Below are positions 9,356 through 18,302 of a stretch of 64,000 bases of DNA, piece after piece. The position numbers and the translations under genes were made by a program. Source of the DNA: Zygotorulaspora mrakii (taxonomy: Eukaryota > Ascomycota > Saccharomycetes > Saccharomycetales > Saccharomycetaceae); assembly GCF_013402915.1 (NCBI RefSeq), contig NC_050722.1:1116001-1180000 (forward strand), given 5' to 3'. The notes beneath the pieces were generated by a model. The model had not been told where the DNA came from, searched no databases, and was given only the letters and a program-made list of their open reading frames with translations. The first letter of the stretch is position 1; each line of letters begins with the position of its first letter.

Positions 9356-10297
9356 CTAAACTGAAAATGTAGATGGTTCAAATGACATTAAACTCGACTG
9401 CGCTTCAGACAGTACAAGTGCAAAAAGAAAAATTTTAGAGTGTGTGAGAGTGAAGGTCACAAGAGGAAAGGGATAAAGTGGTAACATAGGGATCATCTCA
9501 CACCTCTCAAAAATTTTCTAGATGCATGTAGTAGCTGTAATCACTGCTGGATTACGCCAATCATCAAGCTCAAATGAACTCTCTTCAGTTCCATCAAAGG
9601 GGAGCCACAGTTGGGGAAACAGACTATTATCTTCTCGTGATGCCATTGCATTGTTCGTTTCGTTGTTTGTACTCACAGATCTTGGATCCGCTACTTCCGC
9701 ATGTGTATTATTCTCATTTGTGAGAAGTAGGTCCCAATTTTTCGCATCAGCTTCGTCCTTAACGAAGCTGATTGGCGTTAGAGCCATGTTCGGAGAGAAA
9801 CTAGAGCTGGATTCAGAACTAGAGTGGCCTGCCGTTAGAAAATCACCGTCTTCCTTTTGCTGTTGAGCTGGAGTAATGACATCGTTCATGTTGACATTCA
9901 TGTCGACGTCCAGCCCAACACCCACCTCACTCTGTTTCACCGCATTCGTTGGCGAATAACTGCTTCTGGGGGTAGAGCACTCATCGGACATGTTTTCGTA
10001 CTCCCTGAGAAGAGCAATCCCAGCCTCGTCGTCGCCAACCAGTTTCTCTATATTACCAATCTTGCCGAGAATCTGCTCCATCACGTGACACTTGTGTTCT
10101 AGCACTTGTAGATGGAGTCTCTTTTTTTCTCTACTGTGGTGAGCTGCCTTACGGTTTCTCAGTATTCTTTCGATTCTTCTCTGTTCCTTTTCTTCCTGTG
10201 TCTTTGCTCTTTTCCTTGGTGGCAAAGCGACTTTAAAGTCTGCAGGAATATCTACACTAACACTACGTTCACCACTTTTAGCAACGTTTTCTCCCAT
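9356..10297 (-). CDS. HAC1: Hac1 bZIP factor of the unfolded-protein response (Ire1-spliced)
   Basis: The transcription factor that switches on ER chaperone and ERAD genes. Unspliced, the frame runs 10297 to 9518 (259 aa). Removing 9546-9406 joins codon 251 to a second exon ending at 9356, giving a 266-residue protein whose tail becomes EAQSSLMSFEPSTFSV. This closely resembles the spliced activation tail of S. cerevisiae Hac1, which starts EAQSGLNSFEL. The basic region RNRKAAHHSREKKR (47-60) and a leucine zipper follow an N-terminal PPRKRAKTQEEKEQRR. The unspliced tail AVITATTCI resembles the S. cerevisiae unspliced tail, which starts AVIT. The position between SHM2 and REX2 fits interleaving of YFL031W with the YLR track. 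Confidence 0.97.
9406..9546 (-). other. HAC1 non-spliceosomal (Ire1/Trl1) intron, 141 nt
   Basis: There is no GTATGT or TACTAAC here. Both borders fold into the 7-nt loops cut by Ire1. At the 5' site the loop CAG|CAGT (9549-9543) is closed by a perfect 6-bp stem, GTAATC (9555-9550) with GATTAC (9542-9537). At the 3' site the loop CTG|AAGC (9408-9402) is closed by ACTGT (9413-9409) with GCAGT (9401-9397), 5 bp including one G-U pair. Cuts fall after 9547 and 9406. The intron is shorter than the 252 nt of S. cerevisiae. Boundaries are supported by both loops and by the conserved joined protein tail. Confidence 0.95.
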
Positions 10298-10299
10298 TG

Positions 10300-10332
10300 T
10301 ACCACTATAGCCCTATCAAAATTTCCTCTTGT
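10300..10332 (-). promoter_or_regulatory. HAC1 5' leader segment complementary to the intron
   Basis: The leader just before the ATG is complementary to the HAC1 intron. Positions 10322-10332 pair perfectly with 9459-9469 (11 bp). Positions 10300-10313 pair with 9470-9483 at 12 of 14 positions. The two helices abut on the intron side and are separated by an 8-nt bulge (10314-10321) on the leader side. The inner helix ends 2 nt before the start codon. In S. cerevisiae, equivalent leader-intron pairing blocks translation of unspliced HAC1 mRNA; the same role is inferred here. Confidence 0.85.
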
Positions 10333-10695
10333 TTCCTTGACTTTCTTGAAAAGTATCAAACAAATGAAATGTTGCTTCTCTTGTGGAACTTTATATACCT
10401 TTTTGCGCCACGTAACCGCACTAAGCCACCGTTTTTTGGTGGTGCCCAAAAAAGATACGAAACACGAAGAAAAAATTTTTATTCTAAGAATTTTGATAAA
10501 AATAGCCAAGAATTTGCGCAATTGAAGATCTCTCGGAGACATGCTGGAGGCATGCAAGGGAATCAAGAGTTCGAATCGCACATGGCTCTCTCTACTTATT
10601 GCGAAAGTCTCTTTTACATGACCCATGGCAGGAGGCGGCGGGAGTAGGCTCTTTTCTCTTCTACATAGTTTAAGTACTACGTGGATAACAACAGG
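10333..10695 (-). promoter_or_regulatory. HAC1 upstream region and REX2 3' end
   Basis: The spacer between the HAC1 leader and the REX2 stop codon presumably carries the HAC1 promoter. It has AT-rich tracts around 10470-10500. A T-loop-like GTTCGAATC near 10567 does not fold as a tRNA. I see no gene and no recognised factor site. Confidence 0.4.
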
Positions 10696-11601
10696 CTATA
10701 GTTTTCGCGACTTCAAGACTGGCCCATGCTCGATCTCCTTTGGTCGCTTTTCGGTGGTTGAGGGCAGGTCTTGGGTCTGGATCTGCGCTTGCAACGTTTG
10801 CAGCTGCTGCTTCAGCTTATCTAGTTCTCTTTCCTGCTGTTGTTGCTTGACGAAATATTTTGTCTCTTGCTCGTCTTTCAGGTAGTTGTCCCTATACCAC
10901 CTCAGCTGCTCTATGCTTTCAAGAATATCGCTTTTAGCCGTGTGATTCTTGTCCTTTCTGGGTGCAAAACTGGCCAAAGTCGGGTTGTGTCTGAACGAGA
11001 CCTCCATTAGACTGCTCACATCGACTATCCTGTAGAACAGATGGTCAATGACGTGGGGGAAATCCTTCAGCATAAAGAGTCTGTCCATATGCACAGAATT
11101 GCCAGCAAGCACACCAACTCTTGGTTGAGGCACCAGTTTTTGTATGAACTCCAACAGCTCTTTTTCGACCTGTTCTCTTGTCTTTTCGCACTCTATCACT
11201 TTTCTCGTCAAGCCACTCTTACCATGGTGCTCTACGCACCATTCATTCATCTGGGCCATCACGTCTGCATCGCAATGTAATACACTCTCATAGCAGTTAT
11301 CGTCAACGATGTTCAAATGGCCGTCAGTCACAATGCAGCATATTTCGATTATTCGGTCCTTTGTGTGGTCCAAGCCTGTCATTTCGCAATCTATCCATAC
11401 CAAGGGTTTGAATATTTGTTTCGCCGGAGTCGCAACTGCTGTATTTACCATTGTGCTCTTCGAGATTGCAACGTTCAAACTAGTCACCTTTTGGTCTAAA
11501 TATGGATTCCTCTTTCTGCCTAACTGACTGTAGTTTCTTCCGAAGACCACAATTGAGCTGAATGAAATATGCACAGGAAAGCTCAATCGTTTTATTACCA
11601 T
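10696..11601 (-). CDS. REX2: Rex2 oligoribonuclease (DEDDh 3'-5' exonuclease), mitochondrial
   Basis: A 301-residue RNase of the oligoribonuclease family that degrades very short RNAs and trims some stable RNA 3' ends. The DEDDh residues are D71 and E73 in WIDCEMTGLD, D173 in HMDRLF, and H220 and D225 in KNHTAKSDILESI. The N-terminal 40 residues are basic and hydroxylated, consistent with mitochondrial import. A Gln/Lys-rich coiled-coil tail follows residue 240. S. cerevisiae Rex2 (YLR059C) is 269 aa, so the tail or presequence is longer here. The ATG at 11601 is preferred because it includes the presequence; M51 is an alternative start for a non-mitochondrial form. Confidence 0.93.
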   Translation of the reverse strand: MVIKRLSFPVHISFSSIVVFGRNYSQLGRKRNPYLDQKVTSLNVAISKSTMVNTAVATPAKQIFKPLVWIDCEMTGLDHTKDRIIEICCIVTDGHLNIVDDNCYESVLHCDADVMAQMNEWCVEHHGKSGLTRKVIECEKTREQVEKELLEFIQKLVPQPRVGVLAGNSVHMDRLFMLKDFPHVIDHLFYRIVDVSSLMEVSFRHNPTLASFAPRKDKNHTAKSDILESIEQLRWYRDNYLKDEQETKYFVKQQQQERELDKLKQQLQTLQAQIQTQDLPSTTEKRPKEIEHGPVLKSRKL

Positions 11602-12153
11602 TAATGCACAGCTAACAGCATCATATAAAGGTTGGCTGTTGCCATTCTGGTTGACGATAAGTTAAAGCATGGTCAACATAATTTTTCCATTTTCCTTCCG
11701 TGCCAAATCACATAGGTGATAAGATGAACTAGATGAGGTGTTCCGCTAATTGGCAAATTGCCCAAATTGATCTTCGTCAATTGACGCAGTGCGATTCAGA
11801 TTCCTAAAGGAAATACGTAACATACTCGAGCAGATAAACTCAAATATCTCGTTGATTCTTGTTTTTTTAAAATTTCTGCGATTTAAGTTCGCTTCAAGTG
11901 GGGGGGATTGCTTAAATCGAAAATCACAAAAAACCATAAAATATCCAGTCTGCAAGCCCATTTAGTGATCTTGCTAATTGTCGTTCTATCTTGGCTACTT
12001 TCTCTACAGCATCCACTAGTTTGGAACAGGTTGCACTGTGCATTATTTGTGGTTCCAAAGAGTTTTCAGTTGTTTTCTTTTATTTAAGGAGTGTAAATCG
12101 CTGCCTCATTCACGCCATTAATTGCATTTAGAGTATCACAAAGTTCCGAAAAT
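11602..12153. promoter_or_regulatory. Divergent REX2-RIM15 intergenic region
   Basis: A 552-bp spacer between two genes read outward, so it must hold both promoters. It contains a G run near 11900 and AT-rich DNA before RIM15. A 71-codon leftward frame at 11746-11961 has no recognisable feature. No factor site is assigned. Confidence 0.4.
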
Positions 12154-15100
12154 ATGGACACAGCAACAACTGATGATAATCTTTTGCCAATAATTTCGAA
12201 GTCAGCATCATCATCCTCGTCGACATCTTCTTCCGGTTATGACAAGCAATTGCGGTTGGCTACAGAAAAGAACCCTGTCATATTGATGGAGTTAGCGCAG
12301 GATGGCGCTATAAGATACATATCAGACACCTGGGAAACCTTGATAGGTCCAAGACACAGGACACATATTGCTGATTTGATCGTGGGGTCTGAAGACGATA
12401 AGCAGGTGTTTCATAGAGCTATTGAGATGATGCTAATGAACGATGATCTTAGCTATACAGTGACGTTCAATGTTTTACGTACAAAAGACGAGTCTATATC
12501 AAGTGCAGAAGTGAGTGGAGTGCATAGCAATTGTTCTAATGAAATTATATCTGCGACTGAAGGTGACAGTGATGATTCTAGGATTATCACTTTGGAAGCT
12601 TGTGGGATATTGATTCGTGATAACGAAACACATTTGGCACTGCACTCGATGTGGATTGTGAAGCCATACAGTCTTCGAGAGTTTGAAGAGGAAGTAAATT
12701 CCATCCTACCACCTGATTTTATCAAGCGATTAGGTTTCGGTGCGACTCTTTTTGCTGAGTACTTGAAAGAGATTGAAAACGAACAAATAGTGGACCAAGA
12801 TGATCTGCCCAATCCAAAAATGGTACTATGTAGGGTTTGCGAGACAATTGTCCCCGCATGGTGGTTAGAAACGCATTCCGAACATTGCGTTTGCGAACAT
12901 AGGTTGGATTCCCTGATACATTTATTGCACGATAACCTAGTAGAGGCGTTGATGCTTTTGAAAAATGATGCAATTCAAGAATACAAGCAACTGCCAATAA
13001 ATGTACGATCAGCTTCTACACAAATGGTTCTACAATCTTTGAAAGAATTATGTGACATCGCAATAAATGTAAATATAAGCGAAATTCGCTTGCCGGGCAG
13101 TACACAAGCAGCAACAGAAGATATACTGATGAATCCGATTACTTTGACACAAGGTTACCAACGAGCAATCTATGACTTTTCTCCAAATACTAAATGGAAT
13201 ATTGAAAATGTTCAGAACTGGCAAGTTAATATGAAAGAGGAACTGGAATCAAATGTGGGGTTGTCTCTACTAGCTCATGATACCATAGACTTGGCCAAAA
13301 AAAAAATAGATGCGGTCTTAAGACTGGATAATGCGATGACTTACTCTCTCAAAATAAAAAACGAAGTCAATAACTGGGTATTGCAGTTAATTCTAATTCA
13401 AATTGAAAAGAACAGAAATAATCTTCGGGATAATGCTAACGCTCCGGATAATATCTGTTCATTGAAAGGAATTGTCTTATCAGATCAGGCTAACGAACCA
13501 CCTGCACAGGAGAATGAAACTTTTAACTCTAATGAGCTACATTCATTGGAGGTACACGCTTCTCTTTCAAAGGCTGACGTAGAGAGAGAAGGTCCTAATG
13601 ATTATGTAAGATTCCAACAGCCGCAGTTACATCATGTCCAAGAGGAAATATTCGCTAACTCCTATATGCAGAATGATAGCATGCCCGAAAAGAGAAAAGA
13701 AGGGCCAGACATTGAAGTACAACGAAGTGGAAGGGTTTCCAGCGATCAGAATTCGAGTTATAGTAGCTTCAGCAGCACAAGATTTGAATCGAAATCGTTA
13801 TCGAGGTCGCTCACACCGAGACAACGGTTAGACGACCAACAATCTATATTGCAAGCAATTGGGAACGAATCGTCCAATAAAAAAGATTTATCGACAATTG
13901 ATGTCACTGCAATTGTGGATAGGACGGCTACCAGTCCTTCCTTGCCCAGTATCATCTCCACAAAACCAAATAGCTTCACAAATTCATCATTGCTACCGAA
14001 GTATAAATCAACAGTTTCACTGACTCAGGGAAGATCTTCCCCACTTCCTTCAATGGATGCAGTTCATCTGTCACGAGAGGACAGCAGTTCCAGACGCAGT
14101 GACGATAAATCCCCAGTTCTATTAAATAGCGGACTTCCAAAGAATTATCTTACTCCAGAACAATATCCAAGCTCAAGTAGTCTGCCGAAGCAACCATTAT
14201 CCCCGTTGCTGTTGGCTACCAACCAGAGTAAAAGTACAGTTTCAAGCATTAAGGATTATGATATTTTGAAACCAATTAGCAAAGGTGCATATGGAAGTGT
14301 TTATCTTGCTCGGAAAAAGCTTACCGGTGATTATTTTGCCATCAAAATACTAAAAAAATCTGATATGATTGCAAAGAATCAAATCACCAACGTCAAATCG
14401 GAGAGAGCTATTATGATGGTGCAGAGTGATAAGCCATACGTCGCTCGTCTTTACGCATCATTTCAGAACAAAGACAATTTGTTTCTTGTAATGGAATATC
14501 TTCCCGGAGGCGACTTATCCATGCTTATAAAGATGATGGGCTTTCTTCCCGAAAAATGGGCCAAGCAATACATAAGCGAAGTTATTGTTGGTGTCGACGA
14601 TATGCACCAGAATTCTATCATTCACCATGATCTTAAACCTGATAACCTTTTGATAGATCTCAACGGGCATGTTAAACTCACAGATTTTGGACTTTCAAGG
14701 GCAGGGTTGGTTCGTCGTCATCAAAACCTGTCTCGACCTCGAAAAGCTAGTCTTTCGCTAGATAGTGGAGATCATAGTTCTGTGGGCTCTAATGACGTTA
14801 AGCCACAGGTAACCTACGTGGATCATAGGACGAGATCAAATTCAAGTAGTAGCAGCATCATAAGACCGTCATCTTGTAACAGAAAAGGTTCCATCAAACA
14901 TGCAGATATAGAGCAACTGCAAGCAGGTCAGTTAGCACATTCAGCTCAATCTTCTCATTCGATGGCTCTAGGGGATATTACTCTAAAGGAAAAGTACAGA
15001 AATGATTCTCTGACTAGCTCAAATTCTAATACAGATATTTCTGCCCTACAAAGAAGTGACTCTCAAGTATCTTTTTCTTTATTGAATATATCGAGACCTA

Positions 15101-16974
15101 GTACGCCAACTCTACCAATTCTGAATACCATGCACGTTCGAAATACTTCTAACGCATCTGATATCCTGTCCGATACACCTGTTGACTTGGCTCTCTTCCA
15201 TCCCGAAGACTCGAGGCAAGATAAATCATTCTTTGGCACACCGGATTATTTGGCTCCTGAAACCATAGAAGGAACCGGGGAAGACGACAGATGTGACTGG
15301 TGGTCTGTTGGATGTATTCTTTTCGAGTTGCTTTATGGCTATCCCCCATTTCATGCCTCTTCCCCTGAGGATGTTTTCAAAAAAATTCTTGCTAGAGAAA
15401 TTCAATGGCCTTCTTACTCGAATCCTGAAGAGCAGGAAGCATTCGAGAATTCCTTAGCCAAAGATTTGCTCTCGAAGTTACTTGTCATAGATCCTTCAGA
15501 GAGGTTGGGGTCCAATGGGGCTCAAGAAATCAAGGACCATCCCTATTTTGCAGATGTTGATTGGAATCGTGTCTACGATGAAGAAGCATCGTTCGTTCCT
15601 AGTATTGAGCATCCGGAAGATACAGATTATTTCGACCTTCGGGGAGCAGTCTTGGAAGATTTCGATGATACTGAGGGTGAGTTGGGTGATACTACTGTTC
15701 CAGGTTTCACACCATTGCTTAATGCTGGCGGCTCTGATCGCCGGCACTCTGCTTCTTTCTCCGCATCTCACGGTGAATATAGTCCTAATACGCCGCTCAA
15801 CAAGCTCTGTGTGTCATCAGTTTTGGAATCCGTGTCGAAGGAAAATAGCAACAGATCTTCGCCAACTCTAAAGCATTTTCCATTAGCAATACCGCCTCAT
15901 ATGAGGGATCGCAGAGTCAGCAAATTGAACGACTCTCAAACCGAGTTTGGCTCCTTTTATTTTAGAAACCTCTCAGCCTTGGATAAGGCAAACAAAGATG
16001 CTATTAACAGGTTGAAGAGTGAGCATTTAACAGACTCGCCAGGGGGTCATCGGCGCTCATCTTCGGCTTCCCATGTGAGCTCTTCTTCTGATAGTTCAGG
16101 CGCTAGGACAAGGGCCGGTAGAGTTTCAGCTTCTGGATCACCTGGTGGTGTAGGTCATGGCCCTAGTAAATCTTTTAGTGTCTTCGACTCTCCATCTTTA
16201 AAAGTTTCTTCACCGGATATGAGTTTTGGCACTGATTCTAATATTTCAGCAAGGAAGGGAAGTGGAGGAAATAATCATAGTTCAGCTAGCAGTGGCATCT
16301 TACATTTTAATGATGATTTTTCAACTGCAAGTAAATTGAGATCGCCATTGTCACCCACGTATGGAAATTCGCCGCATATGACACCATCCCACACTGCAAG
16401 AAGTAGATTGATAACAAATAGTTCGCAGCCAAGAAGGGGCTCTAACGATGTATCGATGGAAGAGCACGAGCGACTGTCAGCAATATCGAGGGTCAATTCA
16501 CTACGTTTCAGAAGAAGAAGTGGACGGAGAAGTTCTGGGAGCAGTGAGGTTGGTTATCACATGGATGTTCTCGTCTGTGAACCCATTGCAATCCATAGAT
16601 ACCGTGTTAGCAAGGATCTAGAATCCCTGGGTTGTTCAGTTGTAAGCGTAGGTGCTGGCGATGAACTCATCAGCAGAGCCACAAGCGGAGTAAAGTTTGA
16701 TCTTATATTCACAGCACTCAAAATCCCAAAACTTGGTGCAGTGGATATCGTTAGGCTGCTAAAACACACTAACAGTGTCAACTCAGCAACACCAGTCGTT
16801 GCGATAACAAACTATTACCAGGAAGCCATCAATGACGACGTGTTCGACGAGGTTCTTGAAAAGCCAGTCGCTTACGATCAATTACGGAAATCCGTGGCCA
16901 AATACGCCTTACAGAAGGCCCAACAGCAGGAAGATACGATCATTAGTGATAGTGACTTTGAGTCCAATAGCTAG
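12154..16974 (+). CDS. RIM15: Rim15 nutrient-response protein kinase (PAS-like, split kinase, receiver)
   Basis: A 1,606-residue Greatwall-type AGC kinase that integrates TORC1, PKA and Pho85 signals and promotes quiescence through Igo1/2. The order is an N-terminal PAS-like region (about 30-190), a Cys/His cluster CRVC...HSEHC (about 227-250), a long Ser-rich linker, and a kinase domain from about residue 702. ISKGAYGSVYLARK, HHDLKPDN and DFGLS are followed by an insert of about 180 residues before GTPDYLAPE near 1028. A response-regulator-like domain follows at about 1470-1590. The HRD arginine is histidine here, and the expected receiver phospho-acceptor Asp is Ala in DLIFTALKIP. Length compares with 1,770 aa in S. 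cerevisiae (YFL033C). Confidence 0.96.
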   Translation: MDTATTDDNLLPIISKSASSSSSTSSSGYDKQLRLATEKNPVILMELAQDGAIRYISDTWETLIGPRHRTHIADLIVGSEDDKQVFHRAIEMMLMNDDLSYTVTFNVLRTKDESISSAEVSGVHSNCSNEIISATEGDSDDSRIITLEACGILIRDNETHLALHSMWIVKPYSLREFEEEVNSILPPDFIKRLGFGATLFAEYLKEIENEQIVDQDDLPNPKMVLCRVCETIVPAWWLETHSEHCVCEHRLDSLIHLLHDNLVEALMLLKNDAIQEYKQLPINVRSASTQMVLQSLKELCDIAINVNISEIRLPGSTQAATEDILMNPITLTQGYQRAIYDFSPNTKWNIENVQNWQVNMKEELESNVGLSLLAHDTIDLAKKKIDAVLRLDNAMTYSLKIKNEVNNWVLQLILIQIEKNRNNLRDNANAPDNICSLKGIVLSDQANEPPAQENETFNSNELHSLEVHASLSKADVEREGPNDYVRFQQPQLHHVQEEIFANSYMQNDSMPEKRKEGPDIEVQRSGRVSSDQNSSYSSFSSTRFESKSLSRSLTPRQRLDDQQSILQAIGNESSNKKDLSTIDVTAIVDRTATSPSLPSIISTKPNSFTNSSLLPKYKSTVSLTQGRSSPLPSMDAVHLSREDSSSRRSDDKSPVLLNSGLPKNYLTPEQYPSSSSLPKQPLSPLLLATNQSKSTVSSIKDYDILKPISKGAYGSVYLARKKLTGDYFAIKILKKSDMIAKNQITNVKSERAIMMVQSDKPYVARLYASFQNKDNLFLVMEYLPGGDLSMLIKMMGFLPEKWAKQYISEVIVGVDDMHQNSIIHHDLKPDNLLIDLNGHVKLTDFGLSRAGLVRRHQNLSRPRKASLSLDSGDHSSVGSNDVKPQVTYVDHRTRSNSSSSSIIRPSSCNRKGSIKHADIEQLQAGQLAHSAQSSHSMALGDITLKEKYRNDSLTSSNSNTDISALQRSDSQVSFSLLNISRPSTPTLPILNTMHVRNTSNASDILSDTPVDLALFHPEDSRQDKSFFGTPDYLAPETIEGTGEDDRCDWWSVGCILFELLYGYPPFHASSPEDVFKKILAREIQWPSYSNPEEQEAFENSLAKDLLSKLLVIDPSERLGSNGAQEIKDHPYFADVDWNRVYDEEASFVPSIEHPEDTDYFDLRGAVLEDFDDTEGELGDTTVPGFTPLLNAGGSDRRHSASFSASHGEYSPNTPLNKLCVSSVLESVSKENSNRSSPTLKHFPLAIPPHMRDRRVSKLNDSQTEFGSFYFRNLSALDKANKDAINRLKSEHLTDSPGGHRRSSSASHVSSSSDSSGARTRAGRVSASGSPGGVGHGPSKSFSVFDSPSLKVSSPDMSFGTDSNISARKGSGGNNHSSASSGILHFNDDFSTASKLRSPLSPTYGNSPHMTPSHTARSRLITNSSQPRRGSNDVSMEEHERLSAISRVNSLRFRRRSGRRSSGSSEVGYHMDVLVCEPIAIHRYRVSKDLESLGCSVVSVGAGDELISRATSGVKFDLIFTALKIPKLGAVDIVRLLKHTNSVNSATPVVAITNYYQEAINDDVFDEVLEKPVAYDQLRKSVAKYALQKAQQQEDTIISDSDFESNS

Positions 16975-18302
16975 AGGTCTTTTTGTATCTTATACTGGCA
17001 TCTGAGACACCGAATAGAAATTTGAAGTCATTAAGCTATATAATTAATTATTCAACTTGTGCAGATTGTCTAGGTAAGAATCTTTTCAAACCTGCCATTC
17101 ATAGGTGTGATAATCATTACTACTACACGTTTTGGAGGCGTGGGAGTGCAGATGATATGGTGGATTTCTAGGAGGTGGACGGTAAAAATGGGTGAGCATG
17201 AAAGCGAAAATTCGAAGTATTATGTCACAAATAAAGAAGTCAGCATAGGTCTGTTTCGCAAATATGGAAAATATATGCATAGGACACTGTTTTTCTGTAA
17301 AAGGTAAGGCCTTCCATTTCTCATCTTTCAATCCTTTCAGTAACGCTGGATGTCTTATCTGAATGGCCTTTCAACAGCATCTTGAATGCATAATCAGCTT
17401 CTTTTAGAAGTTTAAATTGTACAATGTTCAATTGTTCATGAACATACCTCGATATTCCTCCCATATTCAGGGCATGCCAGTTCAGATATTGTTGTCGAAC
17501 ATCGCCTTACTGCCGACTTTCTGATCTTCATTCCGCCAATTTAGTAAGGGAATAGTGCTTGGCAAAGTCTGATTCTTCTAAATGATCAATGGGCTCAGCT
17601 TATGTGAAAGCACTTTATGTTGGAGAGATGGTATTCTCAGTTCAGCATTTAACCGCGGAAGTTTTACCCCATCAAATCAGAAGGGAAAGATCTCGGTTGT
17701 TTAGCCCAATTGCGAGCTGACATACCTTGCAAAACTTCTGCTGCTTGATTTTAAAAACTTTGCCATGGCCGATCGAATTAAGGCTCTGAAAGATGTGTAC
17801 AAGTGCATTTTTAAAACGAGATTCTCCCTGCGAAACGCCTTTCGATACAAAGGTTTTCTTCAACTGGCACTAGTAACATCAGCGAATGATGTCAAATACC
17901 TTGGTTAACCTAAGAAAGGTCTCCAGTTATCCTCGCATCATGGAATCATCGAAAAATAGAAGAGGAATGGTAGAAAGTGCTCCCCTATCAAATCGAAGCA
18001 TACTCACATAAATAAGATCAAAGCACATAAAGCACACAATCTCATAATAAGTGAAGCGAAGTTCAGCAAATTTTCGGCGATTAGGAAGGTGTGCTAACGA
18101 GCCTGATGTTGCTTTAATCAGACCTTTCCTCAATTGAAGATAGTTGTTTTCCATAGTGATATTTGTCATTTCTATATCACCTCTAACGAGTAAAATTTTT
18201 CGAGAGACCATCTCGGATTACAATATGATATGAAGTATTCCCCAATGGAAGCGATCATTAAGAACAACTGTGTTAGGTAGCTGAGCTCGAACGTGAATCA
18301 TT
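16975..18302. other. 1.3-kb RIM15-FRS1 spacer with possible decayed coding sequence
   Basis: No intact gene is seen. Several leftward open stretches follow one another in different frames: 18211-17927 (94 codons), 17863-17672 (63), 17506-17321 (61, with no early ATG) and 17331-17086 (81). The third has ordinary protein-like composition and ends at a TGA overlapping the start of the fourth. This succession may be a degraded gene, or an intron-rich one, on the minus strand. GTATGT occurs leftward near 17725 and 17452, but I could not assemble a convincing spliced frame. The last few hundred bases should include the FRS1 promoter. Confidence 0.3.

Noticed and set aside
10540..10620. GTTCGAATC followed by an acceptor-like stretch, resembling a tRNA T-arm
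   Set aside because: The bases flanking the loop do not pair into a T stem, and no D arm, anticodon arm or matching acceptor strand is present upstream.
11746..11961. A 71-codon minus-strand frame between REX2 and RIM15
   Set aside because: It lies in a shared divergent promoter and has no recognisable feature or supporting synteny.
16975..18302. A centromere or tRNA gene in the 1.3-kb RIM15-FRS1 gap
   Set aside because: No CDEI-CDEII-CDEIII arrangement with an AT-rich core is visible, no tRNA fold was found, and synteny places no centromere in this block.
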